Program-made: the position numbers and the translations under genes | The notes under the pieces: model-generated | Told to the model about the DNA's origin: nothing | Seen by the model: only the letters and a program-made list of their open reading frames with translations | The model's database searches: none | Origin: an uncultured Lachnospiraceae bacterium | GTDB taxonomy: Bacteria > Bacillota > Clostridia > Lachnospirales > Lachnospiraceae | Assembly (NCBI GenBank): GCA_947630855.1 | Contig: CANRJF010000026.1 | Location: forward strand, 1-34,563 | Length of the DNA: 34,563 nt | Direction of reading: 5' to 3' | Shown here: one piece after another, positions 15,979 through 25,141 of the stretch | Layout of the letters: the number at the start of each line of letters is the position of its first letter | Numbering within the stretch: the stretch's first letter is position 1

Positions 15979-17475
15979 TTATTCTGCTCCCTGCCGTACC
16001 ATTTTTTCATGTTCCTTTTGAATATCCGGGAACATGGAAAGCATGGGCGTTATATTTTTGCCGTGAATTTTCCGGTCTACATAGTTCTGGGTACACCGTA
16101 TAACAAGGGGAGAGAGGACAAGGACGCCGATTAAGTTTGGCAGCATCATTAATCCGTTAAATGTGTCGGAAATATCCCATGCAAGCTGCGCTTCCATAAC
16201 GGAACCTGCCAGTACGATAATACAAAAGATAATCCGGTAGATAAATACGGAGCCGGTGCCAAATAAATATTCACATGCCTTGGAACCATAGTGGCTCCAC
16301 CCAAGCACTGTGGAATAGGCAAACAGCAGGATGGCAATGGCGATAAAGCAGGAGCCTAACTTACCGAATGACTGGCCGAAGGCATAACTCATCAGGGAGC
16401 TGGATTCAATACCGGATACTGATTCTGAGAGCATACCGGTTTCTAAGTCAATTACCCCGGAAGAAAGCAGTGTTAAGGCGGTAAGGGTGCAGACGATAAT
16501 GGTGTCTGCAAACACTTCAAAAATTCCCCACATACCCTGGCGCACAGGCTCTTTTACATTGGAGTTGGAATGTACCATAACGGAAGAGCCAAGGCCCGCC
16601 TCGTTGGAAAATACGCCACGTTTCATTCCCATCTGCATGGCGAGGGCGATTCCGGAGCCTACAATACCTCCCGCAGCGGATTTTAAGGCAAATGCGCCTT
16701 TAAAAATGGAAACAAAAATTGCGGGGACGGATGAGATATGTGTAATAATTATGAAAAGAGTTCCCACTATGTAAAGAACCACCATAAAGGGCACAATTTT
16801 TTCCGTAACTGCGGCAACACGCTTTAAGCCTCCTAAAATAACGGCTCCCACTGCCACAAACAGAAAGATGCCCACCGCCGGTTTCGGTATGCCGAAGGCG
16901 GTATTCACGTTGCTGACCATACTGTTTACCTGGCTCATGTTGCCGATTCCAAAAGACGCTAAAAGACAGAAACAGGAAAACAGAAAGGCAAGTACGATAC
17001 CGATTCCTCTGCATCCTTTTTTGGAACCCAGGCCGTCTTTTAAGTAGTACATGGCGCCGCCGCACCATTCGTCTTTCTCATTTTTCCTCCGGTAAAGGAT
17101 ACCCAGCACGTTTTCCGAGTAGTTGGTCATCATGCCGAAAAATGCCACCAGCCACATCCAGAATACGGCTCCCGGGCCGCCTACTGCAATGGCTCCTGCC
17201 ACACCTACAATGTTTCCTGTGCCCACTGTTGCCGCCAGGGCGGTACAAAGGGACTGGAACTGGGAAATGGAACGGTCTTTTGTGTGCTGCATTACCTGTT
17301 TGTCGCCGAACATGGCGCCGATGGTGTTTTTAACCCAGTGCCTAAAATGGGTAATTTGGAAAAATTTTGTCATAACTGTCATGAGAACGCCTACGAATCC
17401 CAGAAGAATCAGTGCGGGCCATCCCCAGACTACCCCGTTGACGGCGGAGTTTACATTTGTGATAGTTTCAATCAT
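15979..17475 (-). CDS. Alanine/glycine:cation symporter (AGCS family)
   Basis: From the ATG at 17475 (AGGAGGAATATA upstream) the protein has 498 residues; the longer open frame to 17613 has no ribosome binding site. Family marks include GTGNIVGVAGAIAVGGPGAVFWMW, a signature of Na+:alanine symporters, and GGAMYYLKDGLG, FSNEAGLGSS and WSHYGSKACEYLFG. About ten membrane segments are visible. It imports alanine or glycine with Na+. A consensus-like promoter (17558-17586, minus strand) lies upstream, with a short hairpin AAGCGG...CCGCTT (17511-17535) in the leader. It precedes the glycosyltransferases by 41 bases and may share a transcript with them, though the functional link is not obvious. Confidence 0.93.
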   Translation of the reverse strand: MIETITNVNSAVNGVVWGWPALILLGFVGVLMTVMTKFFQITHFRHWVKNTIGAMFGDKQVMQHTKDRSISQFQSLCTALAATVGTGNIVGVAGAIAVGGPGAVFWMWLVAFFGMMTNYSENVLGILYRRKNEKDEWCGGAMYYLKDGLGSKKGCRGIGIVLAFLFSCFCLLASFGIGNMSQVNSMVSNVNTAFGIPKPAVGIFLFVAVGAVILGGLKRVAAVTEKIVPFMVVLYIVGTLFIIITHISSVPAIFVSIFKGAFALKSAAGGIVGSGIALAMQMGMKRGVFSNEAGLGSSVMVHSNSNVKEPVRQGMWGIFEVFADTIIVCTLTALTLLSSGVIDLETGMLSESVSGIESSSLMSYAFGQSFGKLGSCFIAIAILLFAYSTVLGWSHYGSKACEYLFGTGSVFIYRIIFCIIVLAGSVMEAQLAWDISDTFNGLMMLPNLIGVLVLSPLVIRCTQNYVDRKIHGKNITPMLSMFPDIQKEHEKMVRQGAE

Positions 17476-17557
17476 TATATTCCTCCTAAAATCTGAATTT
17501 AAAACAAAATAAGCGGTTCCAGAATGGTCCCGCTTACTCCTTTGTAAGTACATTTCT

Positions 17558-17586
17558 ATTATAAACATTATAATTGGTAATTGCAA
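17558..17586 (-). promoter_or_regulatory. Promoter of the AGCS gene
   Basis: On the minus strand, TTGCAA (17581-17586), a 17-base spacer and a perfect TATAAT (17558-17563) form a sigma-A type promoter. Transcription would start near 17551 and the leader then includes the hairpin at 17511-17535. Confidence 0.7.
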
Positions 17587-17616
17587 GAAATTTTTTGCTT
17601 CTTTTTCATGCATTCA

Positions 17617-17644
17617 TTGACATAGTTTTTTTAGCTTATATAAT
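17617..17644 (+). promoter_or_regulatory. Promoter of the alkyladenine DNA glycosylase gene
   Basis: A perfect TTGACA (17617-17622), a 16-base spacer and a perfect TATAAT (17639-17644). It diverges from the AGCS promoter. Confidence 0.75.
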
Positions 17645-17687
17645 GATAAGTGATAAAGATTGTGCTGCCGGCAGGAGGTGAAGGTTT

Positions 17688-18290
17688 ATGGAGAATACGG
17701 ATGTAAAAAAACTTCCCCGGGAATTTTATAACAGGGATGTATTGACTGTGGCAGAGGAAATTTTAGGAAAAACACTGGTGCACATTACAAAAGAGGGTGT
17801 TACAAAAGGGAAAATTGTGGAGGTGGAAGCCTATAACGGGCTGTGTGACAAAGCCGCCCACTCTTATAAAAACCTGCGTTCCAAACGCACGGAGATTCAA
17901 TACGGGGAAGGCGGGCATGCTTATGTATACCTGATTTACGGTATGCATCACTGCATGAACATTGTGGTAAACAGGGAAAACCTGCCGGAAGTCCTGCTTC
18001 TTAGGGCATTGCAGCCCATAGAGGGTTTGGAGCTAATGAAAAAAAGAAGAAAGACGGAAAATGTAAAAATGTTGTGCAACGGGCCGGGGAAATTGTGTCA
18101 GGCGATGGAAATTACCAGGGAACATTATGGAGAGGATTTGTGCGGAGAAAATTTTTATTTGGAGAATACGCCTTCCGTAAAGCCGGAGGAGATTGTCAGA
18201 ACAAAACGTATTAATATTGATTACGCTAAAGAGGCAGTGGATTTTCCCTGGCGTTTTTTTATAAAGGGAAATCCTTATGTCTCCAGGTGA
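17688..18290 (+). CDS. DNA-3-methyladenine glycosylase (AAG/MPG family)
   Basis: This 200-residue base-excision repair enzyme has the AAG fold motifs: EFYNRDVLTVAEEILGKTLVH at the start, the catalytic-type glutamate in VEVEAYNG, then DKAAHSY, RTEIQYGEGGHAYVYLIYGMHHCMNIVV and LCNGPGKLCQAM. AAG enzymes remove alkylated and deaminated purines. Length matches bacterial members. AGGAGG stands before the ATG and a near-perfect promoter lies upstream. The terminator hairpin overlaps its last codons. Confidence 0.93.
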   Translation: MENTDVKKLPREFYNRDVLTVAEEILGKTLVHITKEGVTKGKIVEVEAYNGLCDKAAHSYKNLRSKRTEIQYGEGGHAYVYLIYGMHHCMNIVVNRENLPEVLLLRALQPIEGLELMKKRRKTENVKMLCNGPGKLCQAMEITREHYGEDLCGENFYLENTPSVKPEEIVRTKRINIDYAKEAVDFPWRFFIKGNPYVSR

Positions 18291-18317
18291 AAGAATTTTC
18301 CCTGGGGTTGTTTTTTT
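18281..18317 (+). terminator. Intrinsic terminator of the glycosylase gene
   Basis: CTCCAGG (18281-18287) pairs with CCTGGGG (18301-18307) across a 13-base loop, followed at once by TTGTTTTTTT. The left arm includes the last codons before the stop. Confidence 0.8.
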
Positions 18318-18379
18318 AGGAAAAAGGATATAAACTAAAAAAAGTCACAAAACACTTAAGCACCGGAAAGAAGATTATT

Positions 18380-20218
18380 ATGGGCATGGGAGAGGTTTGG
18401 GAAATACTGGAGATAGAACCCACCAGTGACAAAAAAATAATTAAGCGGGCGTATGCTAAGGCGGTAAAGAAATACCACCCGGAGGAAAATCCGGAGGAAT
18501 TTCAGAAGATACATGCCGCTTATAAACAGGCCCTTGCGTTTGCAGGGGGCAGTGGCACGGGGCAAATGTCAGGATTTATCAACCAGCTTTTGCAGGAGGC
18601 AGCCATAAGGAAAAATTATCAGGAGAGTGGGGGAGAAAAAAAGGAAGAAAAGGGAGAGAAAGAAGATTTATCTGCCTCCCAGACTGACGGCGGGGAAGAA
18701 GCCCGCATTCAGGAAATTTTTCATCGGATGAAAAGTGTAAATGATAAAAAACTTTTCATATTCCGGCACAAGTGGCAATGGTATCTGCGGAATCAGAAAA
18801 ACGGCAGGGCAGTTCAGGAAATGCGTTTGTATATGCAGACCAGGTGGTTTTTGGATATTATGGAGGAACCGGAAGTATTGTCCCAACTGGCAAGGGGAAT
18901 TGACATGTACTGCCGTGAGGGCAGCAGGGAACTGAAAGAAGATATACGCCAGATTTATCATGTGGATGATTCTGATTCCAGGAATAAAAAACCATATTTT
19001 GATGTGCTGTTTCACGTCCTGAAGGCGGACGAGATTCGTGCCCTTGAAAGGGAAGCATGGAAAAAGGAACAGAGAAGGCAGTGGGAAAGACGTCAGAAAA
19101 TAGAGCAGGAAAGAAGAGAGGCAAGGGAGAAGGCGGAAAAAAAGAACAGGCGGGAAGTCAGGATTATCAGCGGAGTTCTTATTCTGTTATTTTTATGCAT
19201 GTTTATAATTTCCCTGTTTCCGGAAGGAATGTTAAACATAAAATTTGACAGTGCTAAAAAAGATGGGGACACGTTATCCACAGAAGAAAACATTAGGATG
19301 GTGGAAAGAGAAAAGGAAGATATTATGTCTTTTTTGAAAGAAAATTATCCTCTGGCAGATTTTGACCAGCCGGAATTGGTAAAAGAGATAGACGATCTGG
19401 AATATGATGACGGAAGGCTTTATTACGTAGAGGAGCAGGATTCCGGTATTCATGCGTCAGTGGATATTGTATATAAGGATGGAAAAACATATTTGGGGGA
19501 AGATTTCGGAACTCAGTACATCCGGCAGTTGGCAGAAAAACAGGGGTTAGACTGTGAGATGGGATACAGCGATATATTGTGGGATGACGGAATCGGACGC
19601 CGCCTTGTGACGGGATATTACAGTGAGGATGAAGAACTATTGGCTTTCATGGAAAAGTTCAAAGCTTTTTTGGAAAGCGGGGAAGTAAGCGGTTCCATAA
19701 AAAATGTGGAAGGGGTATTTTTCTGCCTGAGCTCCTGCCACAATCCCAACGCCTTTGTCAAGGGGACAGGAGGGATACCGGAACATGTTTTTTATGATAT
19801 GGAAAAACTTCCCCCGGCGCAGGAGATGGCACAGGACATGGAACAGGCCATCCGGGAATATTATGTCCATATAGAACCCTGGCAGGTGGAACAGGAGCCT
19901 GATTATGAAAAATGGTTAGGGGAATATGAAGAAAAAGTGGAAAAACTTTCCTCAAAGCCGGTTACGGAAGATGGAATAGCAGTGGAAAAGCTGGCGGAAA
20001 AACTGGGGGTTAAGGTGTTGATTTACCAGGACGGCACATATGAACGGATTACGGCGGGAGATATGTACCGGATGCTGCAGAAAGCAGGAATCCCTGTGAC
20101 TGCCAGTGAAGGCGGCGAAGGTTTTGAGGTGGAGAGTAAGGGAAATACAAACGGATATGAAAACTGGAAGGAGGGCGTTGACTGCGCCCGTGTGATGGAA
20201 GAATTTGCGGAGGATTAA
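18380..20218 (+). CDS. Membrane-anchored J-domain protein with HPE motif
   Basis: This protein has 612 residues. Residues 4-50 form a J-domain (VWEILEIEPTSDKKIIKRAY, then AVKKYHPEENPEEF), but the invariant HPD is HPE at residues 33-35. A charged linker follows, then an Arg/Glu/Lys-rich helix that could be a coiled coil (about residues 215-260), one membrane segment (residues 262-280) and a 330-residue C-terminal part of unknown family. If the J-domain is cytosolic, the C-terminal part lies outside. J-proteins recruit Hsp70 and stimulate its ATPase. The Hsp70 gene starts 5 bases after the stop, so this is a dedicated pair. An alternative ATG at 18386 would drop two residues. Confidence 0.85.
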   Translation: MGMGEVWEILEIEPTSDKKIIKRAYAKAVKKYHPEENPEEFQKIHAAYKQALAFAGGSGTGQMSGFINQLLQEAAIRKNYQESGGEKKEEKGEKEDLSASQTDGGEEARIQEIFHRMKSVNDKKLFIFRHKWQWYLRNQKNGRAVQEMRLYMQTRWFLDIMEEPEVLSQLARGIDMYCREGSRELKEDIRQIYHVDDSDSRNKKPYFDVLFHVLKADEIRALEREAWKKEQRRQWERRQKIEQERREAREKAEKKNRREVRIISGVLILLFLCMFIISLFPEGMLNIKFDSAKKDGDTLSTEENIRMVEREKEDIMSFLKENYPLADFDQPELVKEIDDLEYDDGRLYYVEEQDSGIHASVDIVYKDGKTYLGEDFGTQYIRQLAEKQGLDCEMGYSDILWDDGIGRRLVTGYYSEDEELLAFMEKFKAFLESGEVSGSIKNVEGVFFCLSSCHNPNAFVKGTGGIPEHVFYDMEKLPPAQEMAQDMEQAIREYYVHIEPWQVEQEPDYEKWLGEYEEKVEKLSSKPVTEDGIAVEKLAEKLGVKVLIYQDGTYERITAGDMYRMLQKAGIPVTASEGGEGFEVESKGNTNGYENWKEGVDCARVMEEFAED

Positions 20219-20223
20219 AATAT

Positions 20224-21897
20224 ATGGCAATTATAGGAATTGATTTGGGGACAACAAACAGCCTGGTATCTGTGTACCGGAATGGGAAGACAGAGCAGAT
20301 TCCCAATGCGCTGGGAGAATATTTAACTCCCAGTGTAGTAAGCCTTGACGGGGAAGATATGCTGGTAGGGGCTGTGGCAAAAGAACGCCTTGTCACAAAT
20401 CCCGGGGAAACGGCGGCGGCTTTTAAGAGGAAAATGGGAACAGACCAGAAGATTACCCTTGGGGAAAAATCTTTTCTTCCCCAGGAATTGTCCGCACTTG
20501 TGTTAAAACAGTTAAAGGAGGATGCGGAAAAATATCTGGGTGAAGAGGTAAAAGAGGCCGTTATCAGTGTGCCGGCATATTTTAATGATAACCAGCGGGC
20601 AGCCACTAAGGAGGCGGGTCTTTTGGCAGGGCTTAAAGTGGAGCGGCTGATAAACGAACCCTCTGCGGCGGCATTGGCGGGCAGCATGGAACATGGGGAA
20701 GAAGGAGTCTATCTGGTGTTTGACTTTGGCGGGGGCACTTTGGATGTTTCCATTGTAGATGTTTTTGAAAATGTTATAGAAATTGTGGCAGTCAGCGGAG
20801 ACAATCAACTGGGGGGAAAAGATTTCGATGAAAAAATCGCAGAGTATCTCTGCAATTGCCATAACCTGGATTTTAAAAAACTGGAACCGAAAATCCAGGC
20901 TGTTTTACTGCGTCTGGCTGAAAAAAGCAAGCAGGAATTATCGGAAAAAGAAACTGTTATGTATCACTATGAGATAGACGGGGAAGACAGGGGAGTTTTT
21001 CTCAATAATGAGGTATTGGTAAAATGCTGTGAGGAAATATTTACCAGGGCAGGGCGTATTGTCAGCAGGGCATTAAAGGACAGCGGCTATCAGGTGCAGG
21101 ATTTGGAAGATATTGTTCTTGTGGGAGGTTCTTCCAAAATGCCTGTGGTATCTTATTTTCTTACAAGCCTGACAGGGAGGAAACCGAAACTTGCAGCCTC
21201 TCCCGACGAGATTGTGTCCCAGGGGGCAGGAATCTATGGGGGAATGAAGGAGCGCAACGAGGATTTAAAGGATTTACTGCTTACGGATATCTGTCCTTTT
21301 ACCCTGGGGATAGGCGTAAATAACCGCAATGGGGATAACCGCCTTGTTTTTTCTCCTATTATTGAGCGGAACAGCGTGCTTCCCAGCGCCAATACCGAAA
21401 GATATACAAATATGTATGACGGGCAGGAGAAGGTGGTGTTAAAGGTATACCAGGGAGAAGAATATTATTGTGACGATAACCTTTTCCTGGGGGAACTGGA
21501 ACTGAAAATCCAGCCTGTGCCCGCCGGGCAGGCATCTATTGCAGTTACATTTGCCTATGATATCAACGGAATTTTAGTGGCGGATGCCGGTGACGGAGCA
21601 AAGGAAAATGCGGTACAGAAAGTATTTGTCAGTAAAAACCTCCGCCTGTCCCAGGAGGAAATTGACAGGAAGGTGAAGGAACTGGAAAAATACAGGAATC
21701 ACCGGGAAATAAACGGGCACAGCGAACTTATCCTGGCACGGGGGAGACGTGTATTTGCAGAATCCACAGGGCTCAACCGCCAGCGTCTTGGGGAGCTGCT
21801 AAGGCAGTATGAATATGCTTTAAGCATCCATGACAGGGAGAACATGGTAAAGCTGCAAAAATTACTGGAAGGTTTTTTAGAACAATTGGATGTTTAA
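20224..21897 (+). CDS. Hsp70 family protein (short, HscC-like)
   Basis: This 557-residue chaperone has the full Hsp70 nucleotide-binding domain: GIDLGTTNS (residues 5-13), VISVPAYFNDNQR, LINEPSAAALAG, LVFDFGGGTLDVSI, GDNQLGGKDFDE and VLVGGSSKMP. The substrate-binding part begins at about residue 360 (ICPFTLGIGV) and the lid is short, making the protein nearly the same length as Escherichia coli HscC and about 80 residues shorter than DnaK. HscC works with membrane-bound J-proteins DjlB/DjlC; the J-protein just upstream is also membrane-anchored, so the arrangement is alike. It is not the housekeeping dnaK: no grpE, hrcA or canonical dnaJ is near. Confidence 0.92.
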   Translation: MAIIGIDLGTTNSLVSVYRNGKTEQIPNALGEYLTPSVVSLDGEDMLVGAVAKERLVTNPGETAAAFKRKMGTDQKITLGEKSFLPQELSALVLKQLKEDAEKYLGEEVKEAVISVPAYFNDNQRAATKEAGLLAGLKVERLINEPSAAALAGSMEHGEEGVYLVFDFGGGTLDVSIVDVFENVIEIVAVSGDNQLGGKDFDEKIAEYLCNCHNLDFKKLEPKIQAVLLRLAEKSKQELSEKETVMYHYEIDGEDRGVFLNNEVLVKCCEEIFTRAGRIVSRALKDSGYQVQDLEDIVLVGGSSKMPVVSYFLTSLTGRKPKLAASPDEIVSQGAGIYGGMKERNEDLKDLLLTDICPFTLGIGVNNRNGDNRLVFSPIIERNSVLPSANTERYTNMYDGQEKVVLKVYQGEEYYCDDNLFLGELELKIQPVPAGQASIAVTFAYDINGILVADAGDGAKENAVQKVFVSKNLRLSQEEIDRKVKELEKYRNHREINGHSELILARGRRVFAESTGLNRQRLGELLRQYEYALSIHDRENMVKLQKLLEGFLEQLDV

Positions 21898-21935
21898 TGA
21901 TTGTGTTTGTGTCTTTGGTTTAAAGGGGTGGAAAT

Positions 21936-23348
21936 ATGGCAAAATCTAATCTTCAAACTGAATCCAGACAATATGTAAAAATGACGGAAACACCCATACC
22001 GAAACTGATTGTGATGTTGGGAATACCCACTACCATCAGCATGTTGGTAACCAATATTTATAATATGGCAGACACTTATTTTGTGGGCCAGATTGGCACC
22101 AGCGCTTCCGGCGCCGTGGGGATTGTTTTTGGATTGATGGCAATTATCCAGGCTTTTGGGTTTATGTTTGGCCATGGGGCAGGAAGTATTATTTCCAGGC
22201 GTCTTGGGGCAAAGGATATTGAAAGCGCGTCCCGGTTTGCTTCTACAAGTTTTGTATGCAGTATAGCAGCAGGGGTTGTCATAGAAATAATGGGGCTTAT
22301 TTTTTTAGAACCACTTGTGTATCTGTTGGGAAGCACGGACACAATTCTGCCCTATGCAAAGGTTTATGCAGCTTTTATCCTGCTGGCGGCGCCATTTATG
22401 GCAAGCAGCTGCGTATTGAATAACATACTGCGCTATGAAGGGCAGGCGGCATTTGCTATGGTGGGGCTTGCCACAGGGGGAGTATTAAATATCTTCGGAG
22501 ATTATGTTTTTATGAGCAGGCTGGGGCTTGGAGTGACGGGAGCGGGAATTTCCACAGCAGTCTCCCAGACAATCAGTTTTTTTATCTTGTTGTCCATGTT
22601 CTTAAGGGGAAGGACATCCAGCAAACTGTCGGTGAAATATCTTACCAGGGAATGGAGCGAAGTGATTTTAATTTGTAAAACAGGTTTTCCCAGTATGATG
22701 CGCCAGGGGCTGTCCAGTATCTCTACCATGTTTTTAAACGGGCAGGCAGGCATTTACGGAGATGCGGCAGTGGCGGCAATGACAATTGTAAACCGAATTT
22801 GTTTTTTCATTTTTGCAGTCTGTCTTGGAATCGGCCAGGGATTTCAGCCGGTGGCGTCTTTCAATTACGGCGCAAGAAAATATAAGCGTGTGAGGCAGGG
22901 ATTTTTCTTTACCCTGCTGGTAGGTGAAATCCTGTTGGGAAGCAGTGCTTTGGTGGGAATGCATTTTACATCACAGTTAGTAGCGTTGTTTAGGGATGAT
23001 TCCCGGGTTATTGCCATTGGAAGCGTGGCTTTGGCTGCCCAGTTAGTGGCATTGTTTTTCCAGCCATTGTCGGTATGTTCCAATATGATGTTTCAAAGTA
23101 TCGGAAAGAACGGAACAGCCACGTTTTTATCCATATTGCGCAGCGGTTTGTTTTTTATCCCCGTATTGCTGATACTGTCAAATATATGGGGGCTTACAGG
23201 CATACAGTATGCTCAGATGGTGGCGGATATTCTCACATTTGCCGTGTCTCTGCCCTTTGCAGTGAATTTTTTACATAAGCTTTCGGTGATGGAGCCGGAA
23301 GCCGTGGAAACAGCAAATACAGGGGGAGAAGGAGAGGCGGGGGAGTAG
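21936..23348 (+). CDS. MATE family efflux transporter (second copy)
   Basis: This 470-residue membrane protein has the MATE layout. It begins with MTETPIPKLIVMLGIPTTISMLVTNIYNMADTYFVGQIG and has FGHGAGSIISRRLGAKD, then a second half starting near ICKTGFPSMMRQGLSSIS and GFQPVASFNYGARKY. About 12 membrane segments. It differs clearly from the MATE protein at 11385-12731, so it is not a recent duplicate. It follows the Hsp70 gene by 38 bases with a GGGGTGG ribosome binding site, so it may be in the same transcript. Substrate unknown. Confidence 0.93.
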   Translation: MAKSNLQTESRQYVKMTETPIPKLIVMLGIPTTISMLVTNIYNMADTYFVGQIGTSASGAVGIVFGLMAIIQAFGFMFGHGAGSIISRRLGAKDIESASRFASTSFVCSIAAGVVIEIMGLIFLEPLVYLLGSTDTILPYAKVYAAFILLAAPFMASSCVLNNILRYEGQAAFAMVGLATGGVLNIFGDYVFMSRLGLGVTGAGISTAVSQTISFFILLSMFLRGRTSSKLSVKYLTREWSEVILICKTGFPSMMRQGLSSISTMFLNGQAGIYGDAAVAAMTIVNRICFFIFAVCLGIGQGFQPVASFNYGARKYKRVRQGFFFTLLVGEILLGSSALVGMHFTSQLVALFRDDSRVIAIGSVALAAQLVALFFQPLSVCSNMMFQSIGKNGTATFLSILRSGLFFIPVLLILSNIWGLTGIQYAQMVADILTFAVSLPFAVNFLHKLSVMEPEAVETANTGGEGEAGE

Positions 23349-23358
23349 ATTCTCCCCC
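23339..23358. terminator. Hairpin between convergent genes
   Basis: GGGGGAG (23339-23345) pairs with CTCCCCC (23352-23358). The MATE stop codon lies in the loop and the convergent HAD gene ends at 23360. No long T run is present. Confidence 0.5.
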
Positions 23359-23359
23359 T

Positions 23360-23707
23360 TCATGCCAGGAAAGACAACAGGATGGGCCTTATGCCAATCA
23401 GTTTGTCGTCCACGTAGTAATCGGCAGTAATTTTTCTGGAATCTGAGCCGAACATTTCCAGTATTTCCGGCAGATTTTGGTTTACGGCATCAAATTCAAT
23501 CCCCTGCTCTCTGCACCAGGTAACCGCATTTTCTAAATGTCTGCCGTTCCGGCAGGTCCATAAAATAAGGCGGTTTCCTTTTCTCTTTAATTTCTTTGCG
23601 TAGCGTATCATGGCTTTGTTTGGTTTACCGATGCCGGGATAGGCTTCCCGACATAGTGTGCCGTCAAAATCAAAAGCGTAAATTTTCCCTTTATCTAAGT
23701 ATGCCAT
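23360..23707 (-). CDS. Small HAD-like hydrolase
   Basis: From the ATG at 23707 (AAGGAGG upstream) the protein has 115 residues; the open frame to 23785 lacks a ribosome binding site. IYAFDFDGTLC gives the HAD nucleophile motif (D13, D15), LILWTCRNGRHLENAVTWC resembles the second HAD motif, and YYVDDKLIG the last acidic motif. It lacks a cap domain. Such short HAD proteins are common in Firmicutes and phages, with unknown substrates. It is likely a phosphatase or nucleotidase. Confidence 0.8.
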   Translation of the reverse strand: MAYLDKGKIYAFDFDGTLCREAYPGIGKPNKAMIRYAKKLKRKGNRLILWTCRNGRHLENAVTWCREQGIEFDAVNQNLPEILEMFGSDSRKITADYYVDDKLIGIRPILLSFLA

Positions 23708-23822
23708 TGAAAACCTCCTTGCTGTCTTACAAACAGACGTTCTTTTGTTGAATCCTATTATACACGAACAGACATTCGGATGCAACTACAAGATGTGGGG
23801 GATACAAAAATGAAAATAACAA

Positions 23823-24680
23823 TTATCGGTTTTTTATATTTTTAAGACATACGAAAGATTTTTCTTTTGCTCCGATATACGAAGAAATTACACTGCATTT
23901 AACCATCAGGAGAAAATAAATATTCTGTTCCTCTTCACTTAAGGATTCATAATTTGCCTGTCCTTTGGCGATAATCACATCGGCATTATGATAAATTTCC
24001 TGAAATTCAGGGCTTGTGCGGGAAAGGATTGTTCCCAGGGAATAATCTCCATTGCTGATAATCGAGGCATATTCATCCATCCCCACAAAATAGGCGTCCT
24101 CCTCTGTATTGTCATTGACCACAGCCTCTCCCCGGACTCCAAAAAAAATGCGGCACTGTGGATTTATTTTTTTAATACGTCCAATCAGCAGCTTATCAAA
24201 GCATATTTCTCCGCAGTTGTCCCCCAGATATAAAATGCTTTCTGCTTTTTGAACATCCTGAAATAAGCAGTCCACATCATTAATTTCCAACGTCATCTGC
24301 TCTGCTGATGCAAATAATTGCCGCACATCTTCTTTCACATTGCTGTGAACAGGATTAAAGTCGATAACGTTTGCGGCAATGGCATATTTTACAGCATCCT
24401 CCAGCGACTGGATTTTTTCATCATAGTAAGAAAGCTGTTCCAGAAAAAATTTATTGTAATAGTTCTTGATTTCTTTGTACGGGTCTTCACAACCCATATG
24501 CTGTTTTATCAGCCGGTAATTCTCGCCGATAATCTCCGGGTTGGTTTTAGAAAAATCCGTATGGCTCATATGTGCAAATATTTTCTGATACAACTGTTCC
24601 CGATTTTCCGCCTTTCCAAGGCGGGCTGTTTTAACTGCCTGGCTGATTAGACAGGGCAGACATTGTTCATTTATTTTCAT
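23823..24680 (-). CDS. DUF89 (ARMT1-like) family protein
   Basis: This protein has 285 residues from the ATG at 24680, which lies 8 bases after GGAG; a GTG at 24689 is in frame but abuts the GGAG and is less likely. The N-terminus MKINEQCLPCL carries a CxxC pair (C7, C10), as in prokaryotic DUF89 proteins. YLGDNCGEICFDKLLI matches the family's acidic metal-site motif (commonly DNxGE..xD), and later DVIIAKGQANYESL is also family-typical. DUF89 members are metal-dependent damage-control phosphatases acting on sugar or cofactor phosphates; the substrate here is unknown. Confidence 0.85.
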   Translation of the reverse strand: MKINEQCLPCLISQAVKTARLGKAENREQLYQKIFAHMSHTDFSKTNPEIIGENYRLIKQHMGCEDPYKEIKNYYNKFFLEQLSYYDEKIQSLEDAVKYAIAANVIDFNPVHSNVKEDVRQLFASAEQMTLEINDVDCLFQDVQKAESILYLGDNCGEICFDKLLIGRIKKINPQCRIFFGVRGEAVVNDNTEEDAYFVGMDEYASIISNGDYSLGTILSRTSPEFQEIYHNADVIIAKGQANYESLSEEEQNIYFLLMVKCSVISSYIGAKEKSFVCLKNIKNR

Positions 24681-24771
24681 TTGTAACACTCCGTTTTTAA
24701 ATTATTATATACACAGGGAGAGAAAATAGCAAGAATGCGGAAAAGGAAAAGAAAATTTGCACCAAGGTCTT

Positions 24772-24801
24772 AAAAAAAATATCTCCACAGTTAGCGGGGA
24801 G
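24772..24801 (-). terminator. Possible terminator of the ParE/YefM operon
   Basis: On the minus strand a short stem (CTCC/GGAG with a GC-rich loop) is followed by a run of eight T (complement of 24772-24779). The stem is short, so confidence is limited. Confidence 0.45.
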
Positions 24802-24808
24802 TGCTGCC

Positions 24809-25141
24809 TTATATCAGTGAGAAGCCAAGTTTTAAGATGGAGCCCCAGTCACTTTTTTCGTATAAGAACCGGACAACCCTGACTATGCTTTCCTTGTCAG
24901 AAACGGTATAAAAAGCAAGGTAATTGCCGACCTGGGTAAAACGGATGCCCCATGAGGCAAGTATGCTATCATCAACGAGTGGATGCTGTTTGGGAAATCG
25001 GGACAGGGCATTGAGTTGCCGTTCTGCTTCATCCAAAAGGTGGTCTGCAGCCTGTGGGTTTTTAAGTGTAAATTCAATGTAATCTGCCGCACGGCTCAGG
25101 TCTTTTTCTGCTGAAAGGGTAATGTATATATCATAGTTCAT
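24809..25141 (-). CDS. RelE/ParE-family toxin
   Basis: This 110-residue protein begins with YDIYITLSAEKDLSRAADYIEFTL, the usual ParE/RelE helical start, and has PQAADHLLDEAERQLNALSRFPKQHPLVDD, then IRFTQVGNYLAFYTVSDKESIVRVVRFLYEKSDW, the typical closing strands. Members either cleave ribosome-bound mRNA or inhibit gyrase. Its start overlaps the antitoxin stop by 4 bases. The pair should be an intact toxin-antitoxin module. Confidence 0.9.
   Translation of the reverse strand: MNYDIYITLSAEKDLSRAADYIEFTLKNPQAADHLLDEAERQLNALSRFPKQHPLVDDSILASWGIRFTQVGNYLAFYTVSDKESIVRVVRFLYEKSDWGSILKLGFSLI

Noticed and set aside
17476-17557. Glycine riboswitch or T-box ahead of the AGCS gene
   Set aside because: The leader is only about 75 bases with one short hairpin and lacks conserved aptamer or T-box sequences.
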